DNA of 64,000 bases from Tritrichomonas musculus (GCA_039105265.1 JAPFFF010000020.1:637001-701000); one strand, 5' to 3'. Shown: positions 38,501 through 47,865, counted from the stretch's first letter. The notes: a model not told the origin generated them from the letters alone. Program-made: numbers and translations.

Positions 38501-38861
38501 TCAACCTCTTATTGGAAAAAATATGTGTCAGTTTCATAATGACTTTGATGAGTTCGAAGGTAGTCAAGGGGAAATACACTCAAGAAAACTCATTGCACTT
38601 GGTAAAAAGAGCTACCTCGATATCTTGGTTGATGAACAAGGAAATGAAGGATATCATATTAGACTCAAAGGAATTCCAAAACAAGTTATTCTCAACAAGT
38701 GCAAAAGGATGGATATCTCAGTTGAAGAGCTTTTTGAAAGAATGCATGAAGGAGAAAGTATGACATTTGATTTGTTGGATGGTTCGAATGCATTCAGGAA
38801 GTCAAAGACATTTCAACAAACCAACTTACCTAAATTTGCATGTACTCTTAGGTTTACTTAG
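35577..38861 (+). CDS. Protein-primed-type DNA polymerase B
   Basis: 1094 residues from ATG 35577. The N-terminal part has an OTU/papain-like pair NCFVYAC (Cys about 222) and LFKDHYML (His about 307). The exonuclease motifs are YYSDFET (about 428), FHNLKYD (about 480) and the YCFKDC segment (about 622). The polymerase motifs are DFDAVSLYPS (about 716), LLLNSIYGKS (about 858) and YQDTDSM (about 952). It replicates the linear element. It lacks the HNH and primase parts of the element A polymerase. Its end overlaps the next gene by 8 bp, tail to tail. Confidence 0.92.
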   Translation: MLNMNKDIEDNFLDAIGDVYADTKSQFRREYNRRAKQYQKKDKFQEEMRKLMIPAGQGIGFATDINQDEYKRYAFTEALRQIHKKKNVGRPIVKAIALDGTYKYFTLSDKHNFESTLGHITGELDLSEDQSDTNPYISNMFIPVRYEVQFIDMNKTNDGVHFRTKMQDMDTHEIYDEEVELDEDYRNTPEGSFFPYINLSPIDLSTYQIFHEVRKENYRDNCFVYACIQSGVFTDDEIDDLRFFVQTRTIPNNKIEEVAKKFKCNFSIIRIVEQPDKYKYETRINTRKKKWSVDFKREVNLILFKDHYMLNRKIPCTLFYLQHYEELDRTFAYMPFDKRCMIARLEKNGKTVKDYKHEGIKPITFFQKMFELHLFEEIKACEMDIINTTEYEHVNDYVSLEYNAEQCTRLIENNKKKQNTWSRIYYSDFETNSTVSPHIPYLNCTIFRDKANIHKISIQGEDCGQKLLNYLWSGSLTYFHNLKYDACFFINTPGWDTQITERSGTVLQIIMTLFEEGTRKVKKRLTFRNSYSIIPQALSKFATMFNLNVHKEVMAYKLYTQENIQRRIVDATEFQQQYIDENADKLSKAQLDANCKQIIENAKIANCYNDGKIDIIKYAIFYCFKDCIVLMKGMEKFNEDLKAVFKETKTDMYGVHDFISISAIGYCFAKKYGCFDGCYELSGKCQDFIQRCVSGGRTMTAGNEKQYIEGKIQDFDAVSLYPSAMYVMDGIPLGRPKVIPQGTTHEQLMQYDTFFIEVNIKKLECKSKEPYKFGQVFTRNEAGSKIFGNFLVDHYYIDKVGLMDLFEFYDVEYELIRGYYFDEGFNKKINEFIEKLFNLRASYKKQKNPLEQTIKLLLNSIYGKSILKATKTETKTVPKSQLYKYLWRNYNFIKEVVEDANIDKCYVKKLKPINDHFNLPQFGASVLSWSKHLMNRVMATAEQAGIPIFYQDTDSMHVLEKDVPRIADLFQFKYHQPLIGKNMCQFHNDFDEFEGSQGEIHSRKLIALGKKSYLDILVDEQGNEGYHIRLKGIPKQVILNKCKRMDISVEELFERMHEGESMTFDLLDGSNAFRKSKTFQQTNLPKFACTLRFT

Positions 38862-39594
38862 TTATAACATCATTGATATCAGTCGAGTTAGATGGTTTAA
38901 TTTTGATAGTTATGAACAAAGGACTTTTTAACAATATCGGCTGGTATTGAAAATCTACTAAACTTAATTCTAAATATTTTAATGAATCTGTAAATGTTTT
39001 TATTTTTAAAGGCTTACCCTCAGTCTCGAAATCATATATAAGTGGTTTCTTATCTACAGTGAAGGTATTTATTGTACCAATAACTGAAGGTGTATATTGT
39101 TGTTCACCTATATTCGAGTATATGGCATTACCTTGTAGTGATACTAGATACAACTTAGTATGATTTAATATTGGTATATCTTTTATTATATAGGTTGTAT
39201 TAGCAGGTAACTCTAAAGGCATTGGAGTATTATAAAGACCAGTTACTAATGCGGCTCGATGAGTTAAAGACGTAATGGTAGTCTTCATTGTGGTTTTTAT
39301 TTGGAATGTTCTTGTTTCTTGATTATACTCCCAATGAACCCAACACATTATATTTAATACCGATTGTAATTCTTTGATTGTATAAGAAAATTTAGGAGTT
39401 CGAAAATAGGCTTTAATAGGTATTGAATCACTTGACATCTCAATATAATCTTCATCATTGGTTAACAGAATATTACTCAAGGTGCTTAATGAAGATACAT
39501 AATACTTGACATATTTACACTTCCAAGGTATATCTAAATTAACTGATACCTTATTATATTCATCAGCATTTGTACTCTGTACTGATACTAACAT
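38854..39594 (-). CDS. Beta-rich Polinton protein, possible virion component
   Basis: A 246-residue protein without enzymatic motif, rich in beta-type sequence (TTMKTTITSLTHRAALVTGL, YIIKDIPILNHTKLYLVSLQ). The C-terminal pattern (FTDSLKYLELSLVDFQYQP then FITIKIK) recalls the end of the probable penton protein. Divergent from the fibre gene with only 16 bp between start codons, an arrangement kept in C (48920-49660), which suggests co-regulation with the fibre. Confidence 0.55.
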   Translation of the reverse strand: MLVSVQSTNADEYNKVSVNLDIPWKCKYVKYYVSSLSTLSNILLTNDEDYIEMSSDSIPIKAYFRTPKFSYTIKELQSVLNIMCWVHWEYNQETRTFQIKTTMKTTITSLTHRAALVTGLYNTPMPLELPANTTYIIKDIPILNHTKLYLVSLQGNAIYSNIGEQQYTPSVIGTINTFTVDKKPLIYDFETEGKPLKIKTFTDSLKYLELSLVDFQYQPILLKSPLFITIKIKPSNSTDINDVITK

Positions 39595-39610
39595 TTTATT
39601 ATATCCTAAA
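39595..39610. promoter_or_regulatory. 16-bp bidirectional start region
   Basis: TTTATTATATCCTAAA is all that separates the start codons of two divergent genes, and it is identical in C (48904-48919). Promoter elements must therefore lie partly in coding sequence. Confidence 0.5.
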
Positions 39611-42600
39611 ATGTCTATTAAACTTTATTCTTTGCTATCAGGAGAAACAGAGAAGCTAAAAGACAAAGACATAGAGATAAGTGTTAATGATGAAAACAAC
39701 ATCGATATCATAAGAGGTGGAGACCCAGATGATTATCCAACATTTAGCTGTTTATACAATAAAGCAGAAATAGATGAAAGAGTAGTTGGTGATTATTTAG
39801 ATAAGCAAGGAGGATTAGATGGATTTTGTAACCTTAATATTATGGCAGGACAAGGTATTACTACATGGAACCCTGATGGTACATTAAAAGAGAAGAACCT
39901 TGCAGCATCATTAAAGAAGCTATATGAACGTATTTCAACAAGTACTACTAATTTACAGACATACTTGAATAAAATGAAGACGGATATAATTGATGTTATG
40001 GGTGCATCAGTAGTAGCACCTGATGCAAAATTAACAATTTTCGTTAATGAGGTTAAAGAGCAAACTCTTGATGTTAGTACATACAACAAATTAGTAGCAG
40101 CATTAAATAATAATTATGATGGTTTGAAAAATGTTGTTGACTATATATTTGATACTATGGATAAAATAGATGGATTTAATGTAGAAGAATTTCTAGGTAC
40201 TGAACTCATTGATACATCATATACAGACATAGCAACAATTATCAAAAGAATCAGCGATGGATATTTTGAACAAGACCAAGTGCCAATAAAGACATATAAA
40301 CAATTTACTAAACAATTCGAAAAATTAGCATTATGTTTAATTGAAATCTTAATTGTTGAGAAAAAACTAAACCTATCATGCTGGAAAGAAGAAACAAAAA
40401 TAATACATCATCCTGGGGAACTAGATGAAACGAGTACAGGTCCTTGGGATGAAACCGTAATAACATATAAGCTTGAAGATAAGCATGTAGATACCTTCAC
40501 AGAATTAATAACACAGTTAAATGCAAGCAATGATAATCTTAAGAAATGGTTGACAAAATTAGAAAGTACTAAAACAACAGGTATCGATTTTACCCAATTA
40601 GATAATCTCTCGGTCATAGAAGAAAAAACGGATGAGGAAACAAAAACAACCTCTTATGAAGTTAAACAAAAGCCTCCAACAAGCTTAAATAATATTATCT
40701 CTAATATCAGTCTAAATAATAATAACATATCTAAATGGATTAATAAAACAGCAATAGATTTTTCAGCAATAGAACATATTAAAGTTGTTGAAAAAGAAAC
40801 AAACACAACTACGAATGAAACCATATATGATATTAAGCCTAAGAAGATAAACACTTTTAAAGAATTTGTTGAGCAAACAAACACGACAAATGACAATATC
40901 AATGAATTATTAAATCAACTCAATAGTGATACTATCGTATACACTGACCTATTAGAAGCATTTGGTACAACGCCATATATATGCCTAATTAATGAAACAA
41001 CTAATGAACCAGAAATAAGACCTGTTAAAATAGAGATAGTAGAGGAATCACCAGACCCTTCACCAGACCCTACACCAGAACCAGAACCTAATCCACCACC
41101 TGCTGCTGACCAAATTCAAATTATTGGAGATGGTAGTGACACCTTCTATTTTCCATCTGGTGATGAATTGTCTGAGGCATTTGAAAAAATAAAGAGTACT
41201 ATAAAGTCACGTATCAAACCTAAGGAACCAGTACATGTAACAGTGAAAAAAATAATAACATTAGGTAAACAAACATCAGCAATACTTCAAAAACTGCTAG
41301 TAAATATTATTGGAACGATGGTTGTAATAAATGTTGCACCTTTCATTTTATCTTATCATGTAATAGATTATGCGTTAACTAATACCTTAAAGGTTATAAT
41401 TGATGTCGTCTACTTTTTATGGAATAGTGAAATACCATATTTATTATTTAAGGGGTATAATGGTACAAAAGAGGTTATTGTTAAGATAATAAACTATGAA
41501 AAGAATAAAGGTGATTATATTGGTAAGATAGACCATAATATTGATGAACTTGTTGACCGATTTAGTGAACTATTACCATCGAGCGAAACAGTTGATGCAT
41601 TAAAGAGCAAAGGATATGAAATATATGAAGTAGCATATACCTCTTTTCCAATATTTTGGTCTAATGTATGGAGTAAGATGAAAACGATATTTACTACAAT
41701 ATGGCAAGGAGTTAAAAAGTTTGGTATAAATACCTTTTTATTCTTTACAGGTGAGGACAGTGATGGAAAAGGAACATTTTGGGAAAATTGTCCTCATATG
41801 GTGAGAATTACAATAATAGCTTTCATCATGGGTGCAGCCTTGGTTACTATTGGAGTTCTTGCAGTTGAGTATGTTATTTTCCCAATTTTTAGTCTATTCT
41901 TTGATGGATTAGATTGGATATATAATAAGGTAGTTGGAAATGGTGCACAGTTATTAGAGAATGATGAAATTGTTGACCCTGATGGAAATATAATAGTGAT
42001 TGAACCTGATGATGAGTTATTAGAAACATTTAGAAAACAAATTAATTCAGCATTAGTTGATTATAAAGTAATAAATGGAAAGATAAGCACAACACCCACT
42101 ACTCCTACAACAGACCCTAATTTTGTTTTAGAATCAGGTATACCTGAATTTGTTATTACTAATAAGGATGTATACTCATTATCTAATACTATCAATGATA
42201 TCGAATGCAACCTATTAGGCATCTTTGTACCCGATTTACAAAAACAAGCCTTTTTAAATTCGAATAAGCCTATCTTCAAGATAGTATTAAGAAAGAATGT
42301 AATATATGATGAAAGAGGTCGGTACATAAAAGAGTTCTATATAGCATCCAGAAATGGTAAAATAGTTTGTCCAGTTATTACCTACAATAAAGAGAATGAT
42401 TATTGTACCATCAATGATAACTCATCAACAGATGATAGGTATTATATAGCATTCGATAAAAACCTACCTTTTCACCCTTATACTTTATATCTAAATGGAG
42501 AACTAAGTATTATGAATGAATATGAACCAACTGCATTAAAAACAGATAAGGCAATAAAATGTTCTATCATTGAAGCTGAAAATGCATTAAAACTCCATAA

Positions 42601-45040
42601 AAGCGATGTTCACTACTTTTATAAACCATCTATCATCACAGAAGAAAAAATAGGAGAGGACGAATATTATAAGATGGTATATGAAGTACCTGATAACTAT
42701 GAAATACCTGATAAATTAAACTTTGTCTTCAAGGAACATTGTTTTGGCAATACATGGAACCTACAATGGAATACTGATAAAAGTCTTGAGAATAAGGGGT
42801 ATTGGTCAGGAGATAATGCGAAAGGTCATCTTAATGGGAAAGTCATTAATAAATGGAATATTCGACCTGGTAGGAAAACAGATGGTTGCTACGGTAGCTG
42901 GGTTACGATTAAGAAAACAGACTTGCATGATAAATTGATACAGACTGATGAAGAGAATGGCTTAATGTTCTCATTATTGAAGAACTACAAACATAAGATA
43001 AGTATTGAGATGAATGATGGAAAGATACATGATGAGGATGAATGGAACCTAACATATACTAATTATGATAGGTCATTTTATGGTGGCATTGATAATGCTT
43101 TACATCCAGGTTATTATGGAGCAGTTATTTATTACTTTGAGATGGTTCCTAATGTTATGGATAGAACAGATATGTTTGAGAAGATATATTTAGATATATA
43201 TGTTGGTGAATCATCTAGAGCAACAAGGTTATCATTCAAAGTTGATAATGTGATTAAAAAGACTGATAAGTGGTTACTCGACGTCATCCCAATCCTAGAT
43301 ACTATTGAGACAATTAGCTATGATTGGGGCTTTTGCTTAGATGTTGGTGAAACCAGAGACATAAAATTATATTTGAGGAAGGATTATACAGACCCGATTG
43401 ATGAGATTAATTGGGATTCATCAACTAATGCATTTAAGTACATAATAGACCAACAGTTTTATGAAATAACACCAAATCCTAATGCAGCTACTACCTTATA
43501 TACAGACTACAATATTACTAGTTCGAAGATTATAACAGCTGATAATATTACTACCATGAGGAGTGATTTAAATATGTTAACCAATAATTTTGATGTAGTT
43601 AGTTATGATGTTAAGGACATAACCTCGAAAGTAAATGTGTTAAATGCAGAAATGGGAGAGACTAAAAGGATTACTAAACATTTACAAGAAGACATAGACC
43701 AGGTTAGAATAGTATCAAATGTAGCACTAGCATTTGGAGTTATAGGAACTGCAGGTAGTATAGCTAATGTTGGTCTTACATTGTTTCGAACAGGGTTCAC
43801 ATTTACAAAGGCTGGTATAGATGCTACTATTGAAGGTGTATCACAAGGTGAACAAGCTTTGTATCATCTAGGTGATGGAAGCAACCTACCTCCATTAAAA
43901 ATAGCAAGGTCAACTACAACTGATTTAACACCTATTATTGATTGGTGTGATGCAGAAAAGGTAGTTGTTGAATATACTGATGAAACTGAAGACATTTCAA
44001 AGACGATAACAACATATCGAGATGCTATTGATTTATGCAACCACTTCAGGGAATCATTAAAACCTGCATTTAGGCTATTAGCTGATAAAATAAATGAGGT
44101 TAATGAGGAAGTAGAAAATAATAACTATATTGATAAGAATGATTTAGTAAGAGATGATACTATTGATATAGTAGGTAGTATTGTTAATAAGGAAGTACAC
44201 CTTGAAGCTGAAGATGTTATTACAGATGGTACTATTAAGGCAAGGCTAATGGTTATGAAGGTTAGTGAGTTTAATGACATCGACTATGAGGAGTGTATAA
44301 TAACTATTACTATTGCAGGTGGTACTATAAGTCAATATGAGGGCAGTGATTACTTCCCAACATGCACCTTAAATGGCAAGACAATAGTTATAGCCAACCC
44401 ACAGCAAGTAAGAGTTACTGGTATAGCCATTAAAGAAAATAGTGCTATTAGGAGAATGTCATTTGAGGTTAAGGATATAGCATATACATGTGATATAGAT
44501 GCACTTAACAACAAGGTAGACTCACTTGAAAAGATATCCCACGACAATAATGAATCAATAGCTACTATTATGAATGAATACCCCACAGTTGATGAGGTTA
44601 ATGATGTACTAAAGGAGTATGCATTAAAGAAAGATATTCTCAAAAATAGCGAGTTGCAATTGAACCCAGACGAAAAACCATCAAATGACGTTCTCCAGAA
44701 AATAATGTACGATGATGATAAACCGTTATCTGCTCAAGCATCTGCTATTTTAACATCTCTTGTTGTTGGTGAATTCAAGACAATTATTTTAGATACTTGT
44801 GATGAAAAATATCGAAGCAAAAATGATTTGATATACAAAGAATCTATTGAAGTGCCATTTGAAAATATACAAGATAGTTCAGGAACATGGGAAGTCAAAA
44901 TAAAATTGAATAGTGGAACTCGTCTTGTTGGGACATTTACTGATGACTCTGAAATGGTTCATAATTTTGATATTCTATTTGTTCATGAAGATAATACTGT
45001 TATTAATGAAGAAATATATTGGGTAGAGGAGATAGATTGA
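39611..45040 (+). CDS. Giant fibre-like protein, variable cassette
   Basis: About 1809 residues from ATG 39611 (MSIKLYSLLSGETEK). The first ~60 residues are shared with the C version; the rest is mostly unique. Seen in order: three ~75-residue helical repeats (FTELITQLNASNDNLKKWL type, about 290-450), a Pro/Asp linker (PDPSPDPTPEPEPNPPP, about 485), hydrophobic segments near residues 563-606 and 730-773, a long beta-rich middle containing NALHPGYYGAVI, another hydrophobic stretch near 1370-1393 (VALAFGVIGTAGSIANVG), then coiled coil and ALKKDI-type linker modules like those of element A. Inferred attachment fibre or surface protein; the membrane segments are unusual for a fibre. Confidence 0.65.
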   Translation: MSIKLYSLLSGETEKLKDKDIEISVNDENNIDIIRGGDPDDYPTFSCLYNKAEIDERVVGDYLDKQGGLDGFCNLNIMAGQGITTWNPDGTLKEKNLAASLKKLYERISTSTTNLQTYLNKMKTDIIDVMGASVVAPDAKLTIFVNEVKEQTLDVSTYNKLVAALNNNYDGLKNVVDYIFDTMDKIDGFNVEEFLGTELIDTSYTDIATIIKRISDGYFEQDQVPIKTYKQFTKQFEKLALCLIEILIVEKKLNLSCWKEETKIIHHPGELDETSTGPWDETVITYKLEDKHVDTFTELITQLNASNDNLKKWLTKLESTKTTGIDFTQLDNLSVIEEKTDEETKTTSYEVKQKPPTSLNNIISNISLNNNNISKWINKTAIDFSAIEHIKVVEKETNTTTNETIYDIKPKKINTFKEFVEQTNTTNDNINELLNQLNSDTIVYTDLLEAFGTTPYICLINETTNEPEIRPVKIEIVEESPDPSPDPTPEPEPNPPPAADQIQIIGDGSDTFYFPSGDELSEAFEKIKSTIKSRIKPKEPVHVTVKKIITLGKQTSAILQKLLVNIIGTMVVINVAPFILSYHVIDYALTNTLKVIIDVVYFLWNSEIPYLLFKGYNGTKEVIVKIINYEKNKGDYIGKIDHNIDELVDRFSELLPSSETVDALKSKGYEIYEVAYTSFPIFWSNVWSKMKTIFTTIWQGVKKFGINTFLFFTGEDSDGKGTFWENCPHMVRITIIAFIMGAALVTIGVLAVEYVIFPIFSLFFDGLDWIYNKVVGNGAQLLENDEIVDPDGNIIVIEPDDELLETFRKQINSALVDYKVINGKISTTPTTPTTDPNFVLESGIPEFVITNKDVYSLSNTINDIECNLLGIFVPDLQKQAFLNSNKPIFKIVLRKNVIYDERGRYIKEFYIASRNGKIVCPVITYNKENDYCTINDNSSTDDRYYIAFDKNLPFHPYTLYLNGELSIMNEYEPTALKTDKAIKCSIIEAENALKLHKSDVHYFYKPSIITEEKIGEDEYYKMVYEVPDNYEIPDKLNFVFKEHCFGNTWNLQWNTDKSLENKGYWSGDNAKGHLNGKVINKWNIRPGRKTDGCYGSWVTIKKTDLHDKLIQTDEENGLMFSLLKNYKHKISIEMNDGKIHDEDEWNLTYTNYDRSFYGGIDNALHPGYYGAVIYYFEMVPNVMDRTDMFEKIYLDIYVGESSRATRLSFKVDNVIKKTDKWLLDVIPILDTIETISYDWGFCLDVGETRDIKLYLRKDYTDPIDEINWDSSTNAFKYIIDQQFYEITPNPNAATTLYTDYNITSSKIITADNITTMRSDLNMLTNNFDVVSYDVKDITSKVNVLNAEMGETKRITKHLQEDIDQVRIVSNVALAFGVIGTAGSIANVGLTLFRTGFTFTKAGIDATIEGVSQGEQALYHLGDGSNLPPLKIARSTTTDLTPIIDWCDAEKVVVEYTDETEDISKTITTYRDAIDLCNHFRESLKPAFRLLADKINEVNEEVENNNYIDKNDLVRDDTIDIVGSIVNKEVHLEAEDVITDGTIKARLMVMKVSEFNDIDYEECIITITIAGGTISQYEGSDYFPTCTLNGKTIVIANPQQVRVTGIAIKENSAIRRMSFEVKDIAYTCDIDALNNKVDSLEKISHDNNESIATIMNEYPTVDEVNDVLKEYALKKDILKNSELQLNPDEKPSNDVLQKIMYDDDKPLSAQASAILTSLVVGEFKTIILDTCDEKYRSKNDLIYKESIEVPFENIQDSSGTWEVKIKLNSGTRLVGTFTDDSEMVHNFDILFVHEDNTVINEEIYWVEEID

Positions 45041-45136
45041 ATATCCTATGAATGTGCCTATGAACCAAGGGATGATGGTTATTGGTGCTTTAATGTTGAA
45101 GGCTTCAATACCAAATTAACATTAGCGGAAAAAATA

Positions 45137-45646
45137 TTGAAACAGGATGAAATAGCTTTAAAGAGTGACACCTATTCCAAGACTGATAGTGATGCCAAGT
45201 TTGCATTGAAGAGTGACATTAGAGCATATAATGACTTATCATATTGCTCTACAGATAAGACAACATTAACTGTTGGGAAGATGGCTTATAATGGTGCCCC
45301 AAAAATATTACCATTCAATGAAGGAGCTCATATTAAATTTAATGCCAGCTTTGCAGACTATACAGAAACCTTTGATTTCATATTTAGAACTACTTCCATA
45401 TCAGGAGATGTTCACACTATGATGTATAACATTAATGGTCATGAGTATGCAATAACATGGGAGGACAACCATTATGGAGAGTTCAATGTTAAACTCAATA
45501 ATGTAACAAAGCCTACCTCATATAGTAATATGATTGTTGATATTGGTGAACAACATGATACAATAGCATTATGTAGTCAAATTACAGAACTACAAAATAA
45601 GATAGCAGCATTGGAAGATAGGTTAGCTGCTCTTGAATCGAAATAA
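45137..45646 (+). CDS. Fibre-tip module ORF
   Basis: An open frame of about 169 residues with the linker DEIALKSD, then FALKSDI, a beta-rich module (FNEGAHIKFNASFADYTETF) that matches the element A fibre block near 1090-1320, and a C-terminal coiled coil (ITELQNKIAALEDRLAALES) of the sort that trimerises fibres. It ends 4 bp before the terminal repeat. Confidence 0.5.
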   Translation: MKQDEIALKSDTYSKTDSDAKFALKSDIRAYNDLSYCSTDKTTLTVGKMAYNGAPKILPFNEGAHIKFNASFADYTETFDFIFRTTSISGDVHTMMYNINGHEYAITWEDNHYGEFNVKLNNVTKPTSYSNMIVDIGEQHDTIALCSQITELQNKIAALEDRLAALESK

Positions 45647-45650
45647 AGTA

Positions 45651-45900
45651 GGTATGAGATTCTCGGGGCAGGTACCTGTGCCGTTTCATTGATGGGCGGT
45701 AGGGGTGGGGTACCTGTGCCGTTTCATTGATGGTGAGCAGTAGTGAGAACAAAAATATTTTTTTTTCTTTTCTTTTCTTTTTTTTTCTTTTTCTTTTTCT
45801 TTTTCTTTTTTTTTATTTTTTTATTTTTTTTTTTTTTTAACTAGTTCGTGTTGACGGTGTGGGCTCTAGCCCCAACGGAAACCGACTAGTATATACTACT
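45651..45900 (-). repeat. Polinton B right terminal inverted repeat
   Basis: Reverse complement of the left terminus apart from one fewer ~38-bp unit and a different length of the pyrimidine tract (45750-45838). The ACTAGT-bounded foldback is at 45840-45890 and the tip ends ATATACTACT. Confidence 0.9.
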
Positions 45901-45906
45901 GAAATA
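45901..45906 (+). repeat. Polinton B target-site duplication, right
   Basis: GAAATA, matching 22404-22409. Confidence 0.85.
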
Positions 45907-46578
45907 TCTACTTTAATAACGGAAAAGTTTTATATGATAACGGAAATGTTCATTATAATAACAGAAAAGTTCATTATGATTATGGAAATATCCAATTTGA
46001 TAATGGAAAGTGTAACCATTTTTTGGTGAAAATCTTTTTTATAAAACATCCATCTAAAAATCATGGTTTTATTTAATAAAATATAAATTAAATGATTTAA
46101 AATCATCATAAATATGGAATATATACCGAAAAAAGGAAAATAAACATAAAGAAACTTTTTTCCAAAAATATCATCAAAAATTTTTTCTCATAAAAATTGA
46201 ATTTAATGGAATATATTTAAAATTAATACTTAATATAAACCATTGGAATCTGATAATTACTAAAAATATTCAATTATTCTATTTCGCAAATAAAATTTAT
46301 AAGTTGATGTAAGAATACATAATTAGAAAACATTCATAAGGCAACGTATATTTGATATATTGGAAATTTAATTAGAATGATATATATAAATCATGATTTT
46401 TTAAGTGAGTGTTTTATCAAAAAGATTTTCACAAAAAATGGTTACATTTTCAATCATCAAATTGGATATTTCCGTAATCATAATGAACTTTTCTGTTATC
46501 AAAATGAAAATTTCCGTTATCGTATAGAACTTTTCCGTTATTAAAGTAGATATTTCCGTTATTATCCCAAAAAGACTG
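45901..46578 (+). mobile_element. Tc1/mariner-type foldback element, main part
   Basis: Inverted arms of roughly 200 bp (45901-46080 and about 46400-46578) surround an AT-rich core. Each arm is itself built from repeated ATAACGGAAA-type units spaced about 22-24 bp. The right tip AAAAGACTG is followed by TA and mirrors the left tip at 22380-22390, so the target is TA and the ends are CAGTC...GACTG, as in Tc1/mariner elements. No transposase: a non-autonomous (MITE-like) element of about 0.7 kb, older than Polinton B, which inserted into its left arm. Confidence 0.8.
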
Positions 46579-46580
46579 TA

Positions 46581-47076
46581 TAATATCTTTTCATTTTATT
46601 TTACCCATTACTCCCACGAATTTAGTGAGTTTGCGTATTCAATGGTTTATTCTCAGAAAAAATAATTTTATTTTTTTTATTTTATAAATTTTTTATTCAA
46701 TTTTTTTTATTTTTAGACAATTCTTTTTTTTCTGATTCAATTTTTTGTATAATTTTATTTGGTGTACGTTTATATTTATTTTTTTGAGTAAATTTTCCAA
46801 TTTTTTATATGATATTTTAAGCAAATGCTATTATTCCTTATAAAATGTTCATATATGACATCTTGTCAACTTAATGGAGTAGATAAAAAAAAATCTCATT
46901 TTTTGATCAATGATAATTTTTTAATAACATAAAATATATTCAAAATTGTGGGTAACATTCTTACTAAAATTATTGGTTTTTGTTGTAATATAACAGAATA
47001 TTGAGGTATAAAATGATTTTATTTTTTTTCTTTTCCAAAATCTAATAATTGATTACTTTTCAGCAGGCTCATTTCT
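46581..47076. other. Host spacer between elements B and C
   Basis: About 500 bp of AT- and T-rich DNA without a supported gene or clear repeat. Confidence 0.5.
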
Positions 47077-47391
47077 AGTAGTATATACTAGTCGGTTTCC
47101 GCGAGGCTGTAGCCCACGCGTCAACACGAACTAGTTAAAAAAAAAAAAAAATGATGGATCAAAAAAAAAGATGGATCAAAAAAAAAAAGAAAAGAAGAAG
47201 AAAAGAAAAAAAATAAAAATGTTCTCACTACTGCTCCCCATCAATGAAACGGCACATGTACCCCACCCCCTACCACCCATCTATGAAACGTCTTAGGTAC
47301 CCCACCCCTACCTCCCATCAATGAAACGGCACAGGTACCCCATCCCCACAACCGCCCATCTATGAAACGACACAGGTACCAGCCCCGAGAA
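47077..47391 (+). repeat. Polinton C terminal inverted repeat (fibre side)
   Basis: Tip, ACTAGT-bounded foldback (47087-47135), purine tract with two GATGGATCAAAA units, and about four of the ~38-bp ATGAAACG units, ending GCCCCGAGAAG. Longer than the B termini because of more units. Confidence 0.88.
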
Positions 47392-47398
47392 GCCTCTT

Positions 47399-47815
47399 TT
47401 ATGGTGTGGCTTTGACTTGTTTTAGATAGTATTCAGTAAATGGTATATTTCCAGAGCCCTTTAATTGAAAATCGATACGTGGAAATTCATATTCAAAATC
47501 TCTTATTCTATTGGAAGCTCTAAGTTTATCTTCACCATATATTTCATCTAGTACTGCAAATCCTTCACTATAATTAACTCTAACATAATGTTTCTTGTCA
47601 TTTGAATCGTAAAATATAAATAACATTTCCATATATAAACTTGCATATTCGACACATACAATTAATTTTTTAGAGCTAGTATCGTAAGAATACCAGCATA
47701 ATTCTGGGATATCCTCATAATATGATTTGTGAAATCCTGAATAAAATATTCTCCAATATAAGTCATCCAATAATGATGTAATATCACTCTTTAAAGCTAT
47801 TTCATCCTGTTTCAA
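47399..47815 (-). CDS. Fibre-tip module ORF of C
   Basis: An open frame of about 138 residues beginning with the shared linker KQDEIALKSD and then unrelated to the B tip module (SLLDDLYWRIFYSGFHKSYY...). Only the linker and the sequence just upstream of it match B, as expected for exchangeable fibre tips. Confidence 0.5.
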   Translation of the reverse strand: MKQDEIALKSDITSLLDDLYWRIFYSGFHKSYYEDIPELCWYSYDTSSKKLIVCVEYASLYMEMLFIFYDSNDKKHYVRVNYSEGFAVLDEIYGEDKLRASNRIRDFEYEFPRIDFQLKGSGNIPFTEYYLKQVKATP

Positions 47816-47865
47816 TATTTTTTCCGCTAATATTAATTTGGTATCAAAAAATCCTGTATCGCTCT

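Larger units (their letters stand above)
22409..45900 (+). mobile_element. Polinton/Maverick element B, both ends present
   Basis: A 23.5-kb element bounded by inverted termini of about 250 bp (22409-22670 and 45651-45900) and a GAAAT(A) duplication. It encodes protease, probable penton protein, integrase, packaging ATPase, major capsid protein, polymerase B, a fibre-like protein and many small proteins. It looks nearly whole, with a few breaks. High similarity to C and open main genes suggest recent activity in the lineage. Confidence 0.95.
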
